Below, piece by piece: positions 1 through 9,543 of a stretch of DNA of 64,000 nucleotides; position 1 is the first letter of the stretch, and the number at the start of each line of letters is the position of its first letter. The notes beneath the pieces were generated by a model. The model was not told where the DNA came from, made no database searches, and worked only from the letters and a program-made list of their open reading frames with translations. The position numbers were made by a program, and so were the translations under genes. This DNA is from Pelomonas sp046294815 (GTDB taxonomy: Bacteria; Pseudomonadota; Gammaproteobacteria; Burkholderiales; Burkholderiaceae_C). The stretch covers positions 9,478 to 73,477 of the forward strand of contig JBKBOJ010000003.1 in the NCBI GenBank assembly GCA_046294815.1. The letters are read 5' to 3'.

Positions 1-2
1 TC

Positions 3-3000
3 AACACTGAGGCCCCCGGCTACTCGCCGCTGGAGACCGAGCAGCGCATCACCTTCCCGATCGAAACAGCCATGGCCGGGCTGCCCGGTCTGCAGCAGAC
101 CCGGTCGCTGTCGCGCTATGGGTTGTCGCAGGTGACGGTGATCTTCAAGGACGGCACCGACATCTACTTCGCGCGGCAGCTGGTCAACGAGCGCATCCAG
201 TCGGTGCGCGAGCAACTGCCCGCGGGTGTGGGCGCGGCGATCGGCCCCATCTCCACCGGCCTGGGCGAGATCTTCCTGTGGACGGTCGAGGCCAAGCCCG
301 GCGCGAAGAAGCCGGACGGCACGCCATACACCGCCACCGACCTGCGCGAGATCCAGGACTGGATCATCAAGCCGCAGCTGCGCAACGTGCCCGGCGTCAC
401 CGAGATCAACTCGATCGGCGGCTTTGAGAAGGAGTACCAGGTCTCGCCGCATCCGGAACGGCTGTCGGCCTACGGGCTCACGCTGGCCGACATCGTGGCC
501 GCACTGGAGCGCAACAACGCCAACGTCGGCGCCGGCTATATCGAGCGGCGCGGCGAGCAGTACCTGATCCGCGCGCCCGGCCAGGTCCGGTCGATGGACG
601 ACATCCGCAACGTCATCCTCGGCAGCGCCGGCAGCACGCCGATCCGCATCCGCGATGTGGCCGACGTGGAAATCGGCCGCGAGCTGCGCTCGGGTGCGGC
701 CACCGACAACGGCCAGGAAGTGGTGCTGGGCACCGTGTTCATGCTGATCGGCGAGAACAGCCGGACGGTGTCGCAGGCGGTGGCCAAGAAAATGGTCGAG
801 ATCAACCGCACGCTGCCGGCCGGCATCGAGGCGATCACGGTCTACGACCGGACGACGCTGGTGGACAAGGCGATCGCCACGGTCAAGAAGAACCTGCTCG
901 AAGGGGCGGTGCTCGTGATCGCGGTGCTGTTCGTGTTCCTCGGCAACATCCGGGCGGCCGTCATCACCGCGCTGGTCATCCCGCTGTCGATGCTGTTCAC
1001 CTTCACCGGGATGGTGGGCCAGAAGGTCAGCGCCAACCTGATGAGCCTGGGCGCGCTGGACTTCGGGATCATCGTGGACGGCGCCGTCGTGATCGTCGAG
1101 AACTGCGTGCGGCGGCTGGCCCATGCGCAGGCCCACCATGGGCGGCCGCTGACGCTGAAAGAACGTCTGCACGAAGTGTTCGCCGCATCGCAGGAGGCGC
1201 GCCGGCCGCTGCTGTACGGGCAGCTGATCATCATGATCGTCTACATCCCGATCTTCGCGCTCACGGGCATCGAGGGCCGGATGTTCCACCCGATGGCCTT
1301 CACCGTGGTGATCGCGTTGCTGGGCGCGATGATCCTGTCGGTGACGTTCGTGCCGGCCGCAGTGGCGTTGTTCATCGGCAAGCGCGTCGCCGAAAAGGAG
1401 AACGCGCTGATGGCAGCGGCCAAGCGCGGGTACGCGCCGCTGCTGGACCGGGCGATGACAGCACGGCCGGTGGTCGTGACGGCCGCGGTGGTCGCCGTTG
1501 TGCTGTCCGGCCTGCTCGCCACGCGGCTGGGCAGCGAGTTCGTCCCGAGCCTCAACGAAGGCGACTTCGCGATCCAGGCGCTGCGCATGCCGGGGACCAG
1601 CCTCACGCAGTCGGTGGCGATGCAGCAGCAGCTGGAGCGCACGCTTAAAGCCAAGTTCCCGGAGATCGAGCGGGTGTTCTCGCGCACCGGCACCGCAGAG
1701 ATTGCGGCGGACCCGATGCCGCCCAACATCTCCGACGCCTACGTGATGCTCAAGCCGCAGGAGCAGTGGCCCAAGCCACGCAGGTCGAGGGACGAGTTGG
1801 TCGCCGCCGTGCAGGCCGAGGTGGCCAAGCTGCCCGGGCAGAACTACGAGTTCTCGCAACCGATCCAGCTGCGCTTCAACGAGCTGATCTCGGGCGTGCG
1901 CGCCGACGTGGCGGTCAAGGTGTTCGGCGACGACATGGACCAGCTCAACACCACCGCGGAGCAGATCGCGGGGGTGCTGCGCGGGATCGACGGTGCTGCG
2001 GAGGTCAACGTGGAGCAGACCACCGGACTGCCTATGCTGACCGTAGCCATCGACCGCGAGAAGGCCGCCCGCTATGGCTTGAACATCGGGGACGTGCAAG
2101 ACACGGTGGCCGCCGCCACCGGCGGCCGGGAGGCAGGAACCCTTTTCGAGGGCGACCGCCGCTTCGACATCCTGGTGCGGTTGCCGGAGGAGCTGCGCGC
2201 CGACCTTGAAGCGATCAAGCGCCTGCCGATCGCGCTGCCCAAGGCGGACGGCGCGCGCACCCGCTTCATCCCGCTCGGCGAGGTGGCCGAGCTTCAGCTG
2301 GCACCCGGGCCCAACCAGGTGAGCCGAGAAGACGGCAAGCGCCGCGTCGTCGTCAGCGCGAATGTGCGCGGGCGCGACATCGGCTCCTTCGTCGCTGAGG
2401 CCCAGCAGGCGCTGCAGCAGCAGGTCAAGGTGCCGCCGGGCTACTGGACCACCTGGGGAGGACAGTTCGAGAACCTGCAGTCGGCCAGCGAGCGCCTGCG
2501 CGTGGTGGTGCCGGTGTCGCTGCTGTTGGTCTTCACGCTGCTGTTCGCGATGTTCGGGAACCTGAAGGACGGCCTGCTGGTGTTCACCGGCATCCCGTTC
2601 GCGCTCACCGGCGGCGTGCTGGCCCTTTGGTTGCGTGGCATCCCGCTGTCCATCTCGGCCGCCGTCGGGTTCATTGCCTTGTCGGGCGTGGCGGTGCTCA
2701 ACGGCCTGGTGATGCTGTCGTTCATCCGCGGCCTGCGCGAGCAGGGGCTGCCGCTGGACCAGGCGATCCGCGAGGGCGCACTGACGCGTTTGCGCCCGGT
2801 GTTGATGACCGCGCTCGTCGCCTCGCTCGGCTTCGTGCCGATGGCCATCGCCACCGGCACCGGTGCGGAGGTCCAGCGCCCGCTGGCCACCGTGGTGATC
2901 GGAGGCATCTTGTCCTCAACCGCGTTGACGCTGCTCGTGTTGCCGGTGCTGTACCGCATCGCCCACCGCCGGGACGAGGAAGACGAGAACGCCCTCGCAT

Positions 3001-3056
3001 CTGAAACTCACCCTCCGGTGCTTGCTGAGCCGCGCACCGGCCTTTCACCTACCTGA
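3..3056 (+). CDS. czcA: CzcA-type heavy-metal RND efflux pump (5' truncated by window edge)
   Basis: Inner-membrane proton-driven RND pump of the heavy-metal efflux (HME) family, exporting divalent cations such as Zn, Co or Cd from cytoplasm/periplasm through a tripartite complex. The frame is open from base 3, where it encodes NTEAPGYSPLE, typical of the periplasmic porter domain near the N-terminus, so about 40-50 residues lie upstream of the window. The TM4 motif DFGIIVDGAVVIVEN has the Asp-Asp-Glu pattern known for CzcA-like pumps, unlike the CusA pattern of the second pump here. The C-terminal half shows the duplicated porter and membrane domains and ends in an acidic tail. The small gene at 3071 follows after 14 bases. 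Its CzcB/CzcC partners must be left of the window. Exact metal specificity is inferred. Confidence 0.93.
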   Translation, partial: NTEAPGYSPLETEQRITFPIETAMAGLPGLQQTRSLSRYGLSQVTVIFKDGTDIYFARQLVNERIQSVREQLPAGVGAAIGPISTGLGEIFLWTVEAKPGAKKPDGTPYTATDLREIQDWIIKPQLRNVPGVTEINSIGGFEKEYQVSPHPERLSAYGLTLADIVAALERNNANVGAGYIERRGEQYLIRAPGQVRSMDDIRNVILGSAGSTPIRIRDVADVEIGRELRSGAATDNGQEVVLGTVFMLIGENSRTVSQAVAKKMVEINRTLPAGIEAITVYDRTTLVDKAIATVKKNLLEGAVLVIAVLFVFLGNIRAAVITALVIPLSMLFTFTGMVGQKVSANLMSLGALDFGIIVDGAVVIVENCVRRLAHAQAHHGRPLTLKERLHEVFAASQEARRPLLYGQLIIMIVYIPIFALTGIEGRMFHPMAFTVVIALLGAMILSVTFVPAAVALFIGKRVAEKENALMAAAKRGYAPLLDRAMTARPVVVTAAVVAVVLSGLLATRLGSEFVPSLNEGDFAIQALRMPGTSLTQSVAMQQQLERTLKAKFPEIERVFSRTGTAEIAADPMPPNISDAYVMLKPQEQWPKPRRSRDELVAAVQAEVAKLPGQNYEFSQPIQLRFNELISGVRADVAVKVFGDDMDQLNTTAEQIAGVLRGIDGAAEVNVEQTTGLPMLTVAIDREKAARYGLNIGDVQDTVAAATGGREAGTLFEGDRRFDILVRLPEELRADLEAIKRLPIALPKADGARTRFIPLGEVAELQLAPGPNQVSREDGKRRVVVSANVRGRDIGSFVAEAQQALQQQVKVPPGYWTTWGGQFENLQSASERLRVVVPVSLLLVFTLLFAMFGNLKDGLLVFTGIPFALTGGVLALWLRGIPLSISAAVGFIALSGVAVLNGLVMLSFIRGLREQGLPLDQAIREGALTRLRPVLMTALVASLGFVPMAIATGTGAEVQRPLATVVIGGILSSTALTLLVLPVLYRIAHRRDEEDENALASETHPPVLAEPRTGLSPT

Positions 3057-3070
3057 AGGAGAGACCCCCC

Positions 3071-3490
3071 ATGAAGATCCACCCCATTCTTTGCGCGCTC
3101 GCGGCCAGCGCGGTGCTCGCGCTTCCTGCGCTGGCCGGCGGAGATCACAAGGCCACTGTGACCGGCACCGGCGCCCATGCCGGTCACGACGACAAGGCCC
3201 GCCACGGCGGCGTTGTCCGCGTGGAGAAGGACGTCAACTACGAGCTGGTCGTCAAGCCGGACGTGGCGGCGCTGTACATCGCGGACCACGGCAAACCGGC
3301 GGATCTCAAAGGCGCCACCGCAAAGCTGACGCTGCTGACCAAGGCAGGCAAGACCGAAGCCAACTTGGTGCCTGCGGGGGACCGGCTGGAGGCGAAGGGA
3401 GGTTTTGCGAGCGGGCCTGGCACCAAGGCGCTGGTGAGCGTCACGCTGGCCGGGCAAGCCCCGGTCTCCGTTCGTTTCACGTTGAAGTGA
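3071..3490 (+). CDS. Small His-rich periplasmic protein downstream of czcA
   Basis: This is a 139-residue protein with an N-terminal signal peptide (hydrophobic residues 5-20, likely cleavage after ALA at about residue 22). The mature N-terminus is rich in His and Asp (GGDHK, GAHAGHDDKARHGG, residues 23-48), which would suit metal binding. The rest looks like a small beta-rich domain. A purine-rich ribosome site (GGAGAGAC) precedes the ATG, and the gene sits 14 bases behind czcA, so it is almost certainly co-transcribed with the pump. I do not recognise a named family. A periplasmic metal-buffering or sensing role is an inference from location and composition. Confidence 0.75.
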   Translation: MKIHPILCALAASAVLALPALAGGDHKATVTGTGAHAGHDDKARHGGVVRVEKDVNYELVVKPDVAALYIADHGKPADLKGATAKLTLLTKAGKTEANLVPAGDRLEAKGGFASGPGTKALVSVTLAGQAPVSVRFTLK

Positions 3491-3513
3491 GCGAAATGAG
3501 AAGGCGTTTATCG

Positions 3514-6500
3514 TCATAGTGCCGGGGCCGGTAGCGAATGTGGCTCCTCGTGCTGCGCCCGCTTGCGGGCGCGCAGCAGCAGGTAGACGGCCGGCACGAC
3601 AAACAGCGACAGCAGGGGCGCACTGACCATGCCACCGAGCATCGGCGCCGCGATGCGGCTCATCACCTCCGAGCCCGTGCCGCTGCCCCAGACGATCGGC
3701 AACAGGCCGGCCAGGATGACCGCCACCGTCATCGCCTTGGGGCGCACCCGCAGGACGGCTCCCTCACGGATGGCGTCTGCCACCACCTCCCGTGTCACCG
3801 GCAGGCCGGCTCGGATGCGATCTTCGAGCGCATGCTTCAGGTACAGCAGCATGACCACGCCGAACTCGGCCGCGACGCCGGCCAGCGCGATGAAGCCGAC
3901 CCCCGTCGCCACCGACAGGTGGTAGCCCATCAGGTAGAGGAACCAGATGCCGCCGGTCAGTGCGAATGGCAGCGTGGCCATGATCAGTGCCGCCTCGTCG
4001 AAGCGCCGGAACGTCAGGTACAGCAGAACGAAGATGATCATCAGAGTGGCCGGCACCACCACCTTGAGCCGGGCGTTCGCCCGTTCGAGGTACTCGAACT
4101 GCCCCGAGTAGGTCACGCTCATCCCCGGCTCAAACTTCACCTGCTGGGCCACCGCGCGACGCAGGTCGTCCACGACCGAGGCGAGGTCGCGCCCCCGTAC
4201 ATCGATGTAGACCCACCCGGACGGACGCGCGTTTTCACTTTTGAGCATCGGGGGGCCGTCCACCAGCTCGATGCGGGCCACCGTGCCGAGCGTCACCTGC
4301 TGCCCCATGGGCGTCAGGACCGGCAGATTGCGCAGCTTGTCAGGCGTGTCGCGCAGCTCGCGGGGGTAGCGCAAATTGATCGGGAAGCGCGCCAAGCCCT
4401 CGACGGTTTCGCCGATGTTCTCGCCGCCGATCGTACCGGCCACCACCGCCTGCACGTCGCTGATGTTCAGGCCGTATCGAGCGGCGGCCGCGCGATCGAT
4501 CTGCACGTCCACATAGCGCCCGCCGGTCAACCGTTCGGCCAGTGCCGAACTCACGCCGGGCACCGTCTTCGCGATCGTCTCCACCTGCGCTGCGGCCCGA
4601 TCGATCGCTGCGAGGTCCGTGCCAGCGATCTTGACGCCTATCGGGCTCTTGATGCCCGTGGCCAGCATGTCGATGCGGTTGCGGATCGGCGGGATCCAGA
4701 TGTTCGCCAGCCCGGGCACCTTGACCGCCCGGTCCAGCTCCTCGACCAGTTTCTCCGGCGTCATGCCAGGGCGCCATTGCTCCCGGGGCTTGAGCTTGAC
4801 GGTGGTTTCGAACATCTCCAGCGGTGCCGGGTCGGTGGCCGTCTCGGCGCGGCCCGCCTTGCCAAACACCCGCTCGACCTCCGGCACCGTCTTGATCATG
4901 CGGTCGGTGACCTGCAGCAGCTCGGCCGCCTTCTGGGCTGACAGGCCCGGCAGCGCCGAGGGCATGTACAGCAGGTCGCCCTCGTCCAGCGGCGGCAGGA
5001 ACTCGCCACCCAGGCGCATCAAGGGCCAGGCGGTGGTGGCGAACACCGCCACTGCGATCACCAGCGTCAGCTTCGGACGGCGCAACACCCAGTCCAGCGC
5101 CGGCCGGTAGATCGCGATCAGGCCCCGGGTGATCGGGTTGCGCTGCTCCTCGGGGATGCGTCCACGGATCCAGTAGCCCATCAGCACCGGGATCAGGGTG
5201 ACCGACAGGCCGGCCGAGGCCGCCATCGCATACGTCTTCGTGAAAGCCAGCGGACCGAACAGGCGGCCCTCCTGCGCCTGCAGCGTGAACACCGGCACGA
5301 ACGACAGCGTGATGATCAGCAGCGAGAAAAACAGCGCCGGTCCGACCTCGACCGCCGCGTCGGTGATCACCTTCCAGCGCGCCTCACCCACCAGCGCCTG
5401 ACCGGGATTTGTGTGCTGCCAGGCCTCCAGCTTCTTGTGGGCGTTTTCGATCATCACGACCGCAGCGTCCACCATCGCGCCGATCGCGATCGCGATGCCG
5501 CCCAGCGACATGATGTTGGCGTTCAGGCCCTGCTGCTGCATCACGATGAAGGCGGCCAGGACGCCGAGCGGCAGCGAGATGATGGCCACCACCGCCGATC
5601 GCAGGTGCCACAGGAACACCGCGCAGACCAGCGCGACGACGACAAACTCCTCCAGCAGCTTGACCGAGAGATTGTCGATCGCCCGCTGGATCAGGTCGCT
5701 GCGGTCGTAGGTCGTCACAATCTCGACGCCCTTTGGCAGGCTGGCCTGCAGCTGCGTGAGCTTGTCGCGCACCGCGGCGATCGTGGCCTGCGCGTTCTTG
5801 CCGCTGCGCAGGATTACGACACCGCCCACTGCTTCGCCCTGGCCATCGAGTTCGCCGATGCCCCGCCGCATCTCCGGGCCCAGCTGCACCGTGGCGACGT
5901 CGCGCAACGTCACCGGCACCCCGGCGCGAACCGCCAGCGGCACGTTCCTGAAGTCCTCCAGCGACTTCAGAAAGCCGCCGGCGCGCACCATGTACTCCGC
6001 CTCTGCCAGTTCGAGCACCGAGCCGCCGGTCTCCTGGTTGGCGTTCATCAAGGCCTCGCGCACCTGGGCGTGTGTCACCCCGTAGGCGACCAGGCGCGCC
6101 GGATCGAGCACCACTTGGTACTGCTTGACCATGCCGCCGACGGTCGCCACCTCGGCCACGTTGGCCAGCGACTTCAGCTCGAACTTCAGGAACCAGTCCT
6201 GCAGCGCGCGCAGCTGTGACAGGTCGTGGCGGCCGCTGCGGTCGACCAGCGCATACTGGAACACCCAGCCGACCCCGGTGGCATCCGGGCCCAGCGAGGG
6301 CTTGGCGCTGGCCGGCAGCCGCCCCTGGACCTGGCTCAAGTACTCCAGCACCCGTGAGCGTGCCCAATACAGGTCGGTCCCGTCCTCGAACAGCACATAG
6401 ACGAAGGAGTCGCCGAAGAAGGAGAACGCGCGCACCGCCTTGGCCCCCGGGACCGACAGCATCGTCGTTGCCAGCGGGTAGGTCACCTGGTTCTCGACGA

Positions 6501-6678
6501 TCTGCGGTGCCTGGCCCGGGTAGTTGGTGCGGATGATCACCTGCACGTCCGACAGGTCCGGCAGCGCGTCGATCGGCGTGGCGCGCAGCGAGAACACCCC
6601 TGCAACGGCCAGGAACACGGTGGCCAGCAGCACCAGGAAGCGGTTGCCGACCGACCAGCGGATGATGGCACCGATCAT
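3514..6678 (-). CDS. cusA: CusA-type Cu(I)/Ag(I) RND efflux pump
   Basis: Inner-membrane RND pump of 1054 residues, the normal CusA length. The TM4 segment reads AIGAMVDAAVVMIEN, the signature of monovalent-cation (Cu+/Ag+) HME pumps. The three methionines that relay Cu/Ag in E. coli CusA are recognisable in YMPSALPG, APLEMFETT and NRIDMLATGI. An upstream in-frame extension exists, but the start at 6678 (MIGAIIRWSV) fits the family, and its ATG overlaps the cusB stop by 4 bases (ATGA). It is the last gene of cusC-cusB-cusA and converges on the czcA-side gene with only 23 bases between the stops. It exports Cu+/Ag+ through CusB and CusC to the outside. Confidence 0.96.
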   Translation of the reverse strand: MIGAIIRWSVGNRFLVLLATVFLAVAGVFSLRATPIDALPDLSDVQVIIRTNYPGQAPQIVENQVTYPLATTMLSVPGAKAVRAFSFFGDSFVYVLFEDGTDLYWARSRVLEYLSQVQGRLPASAKPSLGPDATGVGWVFQYALVDRSGRHDLSQLRALQDWFLKFELKSLANVAEVATVGGMVKQYQVVLDPARLVAYGVTHAQVREALMNANQETGGSVLELAEAEYMVRAGGFLKSLEDFRNVPLAVRAGVPVTLRDVATVQLGPEMRRGIGELDGQGEAVGGVVILRSGKNAQATIAAVRDKLTQLQASLPKGVEIVTTYDRSDLIQRAIDNLSVKLLEEFVVVALVCAVFLWHLRSAVVAIISLPLGVLAAFIVMQQQGLNANIMSLGGIAIAIGAMVDAAVVMIENAHKKLEAWQHTNPGQALVGEARWKVITDAAVEVGPALFFSLLIITLSFVPVFTLQAQEGRLFGPLAFTKTYAMAASAGLSVTLIPVLMGYWIRGRIPEEQRNPITRGLIAIYRPALDWVLRRPKLTLVIAVAVFATTAWPLMRLGGEFLPPLDEGDLLYMPSALPGLSAQKAAELLQVTDRMIKTVPEVERVFGKAGRAETATDPAPLEMFETTVKLKPREQWRPGMTPEKLVEELDRAVKVPGLANIWIPPIRNRIDMLATGIKSPIGVKIAGTDLAAIDRAAAQVETIAKTVPGVSSALAERLTGGRYVDVQIDRAAAARYGLNISDVQAVVAGTIGGENIGETVEGLARFPINLRYPRELRDTPDKLRNLPVLTPMGQQVTLGTVARIELVDGPPMLKSENARPSGWVYIDVRGRDLASVVDDLRRAVAQQVKFEPGMSVTYSGQFEYLERANARLKVVVPATLMIIFVLLYLTFRRFDEAALIMATLPFALTGGIWFLYLMGYHLSVATGVGFIALAGVAAEFGVVMLLYLKHALEDRIRAGLPVTREVVADAIREGAVLRVRPKAMTVAVILAGLLPIVWGSGTGSEVMSRIAAPMLGGMVSAPLLSLFVVPAVYLLLRARKRAQHEEPHSLPAPAL

Positions 6679-8189
6679 TGCGTGCCTCCCTCGCGTTGCA
6701 GGCTGCGCACCTCGAAGCCGTCGTCGGTCTGCGCGAAGCGGAAGCGCACGCGGTCGCCGACCTTGAAGCCCTGAGCGATCCCCGGCTGCTGCAACTTGAA
6801 GCCCATCTCCATTGCGCCCCATTGCAGGGACGGCACGGGTCCGTGGTCCAGCGTGATCTCGTCGCCCGCCAGCGCGGTGATGCGGCCGCTGCCTTCGTGG
6901 AGCGGCGCCGGCGCGGCGGCGGTGCTGGCCACCCCGGCAGCAGACGCGGCCGCAGCCGGGGCTGCCTGGCGCTGCAGCAGGCCCTGCATGCTGGCTTCGG
7001 AGTCGATCAGGAACTGGCCGGACGCCACCACCTGCTGCCCGGCTTGGAGACCCGAGAGGATCTCCAGCTTGTCGCCGAGTTCGCGGCCTACGCGCACCTC
7101 CACCGGCCGAAAACGACCCTGCGGCTCAACCACGTAGACCAGCGCACGCTGGCCGGTCCGGATCACGGCTTCGCCCGGTACCACCAGCGCTTCCTTGCGT
7201 TCGCCGTTGAACCTGACCTGCGCGAACATGCCGGCGCGCAGGCGGCCGGAAGGATTCGGCAGCTCGATGCGCACCCGCAGCGTCCTGGTCTCGGCATTGG
7301 CTTCGGGCAGCACCGCGGTGACCTTGCCAGTCAGCGCGGTTTCGCCGGGGAAGGCCGACAGCCGCACCTCGATCGGCTGGCCGGGCCGCGCCGCCCAAGC
7401 CTGGCCCTCGGGCAGCGACCCTTCCAGCCACACCGAAGACAGCCCGTTGATGCGCGCCAGCGTCATGCCGGCCGACACCGTCATGCCCGGTCGCACCATC
7501 AGCTCCTGCAGCAGGCCGCCGATCGGCGTGCTGATGCGCAAGATCGGCTGCACGCGGCCACTGCGTTCGACCTGCTCGACGAGGGCCGGCGGCATGCCGA
7601 GCAGCACCAGCCGCTGGCGTGCGGCGCCGGCCAGTGACGCGTCGGCCGTGGCCTTGACCGCCAGGTACTCCTGCTGGGCGGCCGCCCATTCAGGCACCAG
7701 GATCTCCGCGATCACGGCACCGGCTGGCACCACGTCGCCGACCGCGCGGCGGGGCACCTGGTGCACGAAACCACTGGTTCTGGCCTGGACGATCGCCACG
7801 TCGCGTTCGTTGAGCTGCACGGTGGCCGGCACGTCGATCGTGGCGCCGGTGGACTGCTTCTCGACCACGGCGGTCCGCCATCCGAGCGTCTGGGCCAGCC
7901 GAGGATCCACAGCGACGCCGCCGGCAGGTGACTCGTCGGCGTACTTGGGCACCAGCTGCATGTCCATGAACGGCGACTTGCCGGGCTTGTCGAACTTGTG
8001 CTGCGGCACCATCGGGTCGTACCAATAGAGAACCTTTCGGCCCTCGGGTGCGGAGGCGGCCGTGGGTGCGGCCCGGTCGGCGGGCTGGCCACGCCAGGTC
8101 GCCACCGCAAAGCCGATGGCACCCCCGGTGGCCAGCAGCAGCACGGCCGCCAGGAGCTTGTTGCGTTGCTGAGCAATCATGGCGGTCAC
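6675..8189 (-). CDS. cusB: CusB periplasmic adaptor with fused C-terminal CusF-like domain
   Basis: Membrane-fusion protein of 504 residues linking CusA and CusC. It has an N-terminal membrane anchor (about 10-30), then the conserved motif WYDPM followed by PGKSPFMDMQLVPKYAD with Met60, Met75 and Met77, matching the three Cu/Ag-binding methionines of CusB. Barrel-sandwich, lipoyl-like and beta-barrel regions follow. The last ~75 residues form an added domain with LDHGP and WGAMEM, reproducing the His, Trp-x2-Met-x-Met metal site of the chaperone CusF. The start is GTG at 8189, overlapping the cusC stop (GTGA); an ATG three codons in (8180) is an alternative. The chaperone is thus supplied in cis. 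Confidence 0.95.
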   Translation of the reverse strand: MTAMIAQQRNKLLAAVLLLATGGAIGFAVATWRGQPADRAAPTAASAPEGRKVLYWYDPMVPQHKFDKPGKSPFMDMQLVPKYADESPAGGVAVDPRLAQTLGWRTAVVEKQSTGATIDVPATVQLNERDVAIVQARTSGFVHQVPRRAVGDVVPAGAVIAEILVPEWAAAQQEYLAVKATADASLAGAARQRLVLLGMPPALVEQVERSGRVQPILRISTPIGGLLQELMVRPGMTVSAGMTLARINGLSSVWLEGSLPEGQAWAARPGQPIEVRLSAFPGETALTGKVTAVLPEANAETRTLRVRIELPNPSGRLRAGMFAQVRFNGERKEALVVPGEAVIRTGQRALVYVVEPQGRFRPVEVRVGRELGDKLEILSGLQAGQQVVASGQFLIDSEASMQGLLQRQAAPAAAASAAGVASTAAAPAPLHEGSGRITALAGDEITLDHGPVPSLQWGAMEMGFKLQQPGIAQGFKVGDRVRFRFAQTDDGFEVRSLQREGGTQ

Positions 8190-9463
8190 TCCAGAATCAG
8201 GTAGGCCAGCTGGGCGCGCTGCACCATCAGTTGGGCTTCAAGGTCGATGGCCCGCAGGCGGGCCTGGGCCGCCTCCTTGCGGGCAGCCAGGACGGCCCCG
8301 AGGTCGGCACGGCCGCCTTGGTAGCTGGCCGTCGCAAGGCGAACGCGGTCCGTGGCGAGCGGCAGTGCGGCCGCGTTTTGACGTTGCAGCGCGCGCTCCA
8401 GCCGATGCAGCTCCGCCGCTTGTGCCTCGACCTCTGAGCGCAGGCGTCGCAATGCGTCCTCACGCTCTGCCTGGACCTGGTCCAGCGCCTTGCGACGTGC
8501 GGCGATCTGCGGGTCCTGCCGGGTGGTGGGCGACACCGGCAGCTCGAAGCTCATCTGGAACGACACCATGTCGCCGTAGCCGCGGGCCCGGTTGGCATAG
8601 GCGACCTCCCAGCCCCAATCGCCGCGTCGGCCCGCCTGCGCCTCCTCGAGGTCGGCTTGCGCCATCGCCAGCATGGGCCGGTAGGCAGCGAGTTCGGCGT
8701 GGCGGTCCAAGTTCGACAGCACTCGGCTGAGGTCGAGCGGGATTTCCCACGAGCCCGTGGTCGTGCCGTCAAAGGCATCGCCGATCCAGCGCCGCAGGCC
8801 TGCGGCGGCTTGGGCGACGGCGGCTTGCAGCTCGTCCTGCCGCTCGGCCAGTTCCAGCGCCTCCTGCCGGGCCATCACCGCGTCGGCCGGCATGGCGGAG
8901 CCGGCAGTGACGCGGGCGGCCAGCGTGTCCTGCAGCACGCGGTTCTCGCGCAGCAACTCGTCGAACACTTCCAGCCGGCGCTGTGCGTAATGGTGCGCGA
9001 GCCAGGCGGTGGCGGTTTGACGGCGCACGGCCAGCTGCTCGGCCCGAAGCAGCGCTTGTTCGCGCTCGGCCGCAGCCTGCGCGGATGCCTGCTGCGCCGC
9101 CCGTTTGGCGCGGTTGGGCACGTCCTGCATCACGCCGACCCGGCGCATCGTCATCGATTCGCGGTTCCAGCTGAACCGGTCCGGACCGCTGACCGGCAAG
9201 TTCTCGACGCCGACGCTGAGCTTCGGGTCGGGGAGCCGGCCGGCGGCGGTGCGCTGCTGCTGGGCGGCGTCGGCGCCGGCGCGCCGGGCCGCGAGTGCCG
9301 GTGCCTGCTGCTCGGCGATTAGGAGCGCCTGCTCCAGTGTGACTGCCTGGGCCTGCAGCGCGATGGACATGAAAGCGGTCGCCGCGAGGGCGACGTATCG
9401 CGAGCACCGGTGGGGCTTGCGCAGCAGCGGGCCGCGCCAAGCGCCCGCAAGTTTGATGGCCAT
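8186..9463 (-). CDS. cusC: CusC/CzcC-like TolC-family outer-membrane efflux protein
   Basis: Outer-membrane channel subunit of the Cus tripartite pump, 425 residues from the chosen start. The N-terminus (MAIKLAGAW followed by a hydrophobic stretch ending ALQAQA) is a signal peptide, and the mature protein begins with TLEQALLIAEQQAP, typical of TolC/CzcC proteins. The rest is long alpha-helical coiled-coil sequence rich in Ala, Arg and Gln. I chose 9463 over an upstream in-frame start because GGAGAGG sits just before that ATG and the signal peptide then starts normally. It is the first gene of the coupled cusC-cusB-cusA set. Confidence 0.92.
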   Translation of the reverse strand: MAIKLAGAWRGPLLRKPHRCSRYVALAATAFMSIALQAQAVTLEQALLIAEQQAPALAARRAGADAAQQQRTAAGRLPDPKLSVGVENLPVSGPDRFSWNRESMTMRRVGVMQDVPNRAKRAAQQASAQAAAEREQALLRAEQLAVRRQTATAWLAHHYAQRRLEVFDELLRENRVLQDTLAARVTAGSAMPADAVMARQEALELAERQDELQAAVAQAAAGLRRWIGDAFDGTTTGSWEIPLDLSRVLSNLDRHAELAAYRPMLAMAQADLEEAQAGRRGDWGWEVAYANRARGYGDMVSFQMSFELPVSPTTRQDPQIAARRKALDQVQAEREDALRRLRSEVEAQAAELHRLERALQRQNAAALPLATDRVRLATASYQGGRADLGAVLAARKEAAQARLRAIDLEAQLMVQRAQLAYLILE

Positions 9464-9543
9464 GAAGCCTCTCCACAAAAGACCTGGGAAACGACCAACA
9501 CCACGAGCGGCCGCCAAAGGCAGCCACACGAGCGGTCAGCAGG

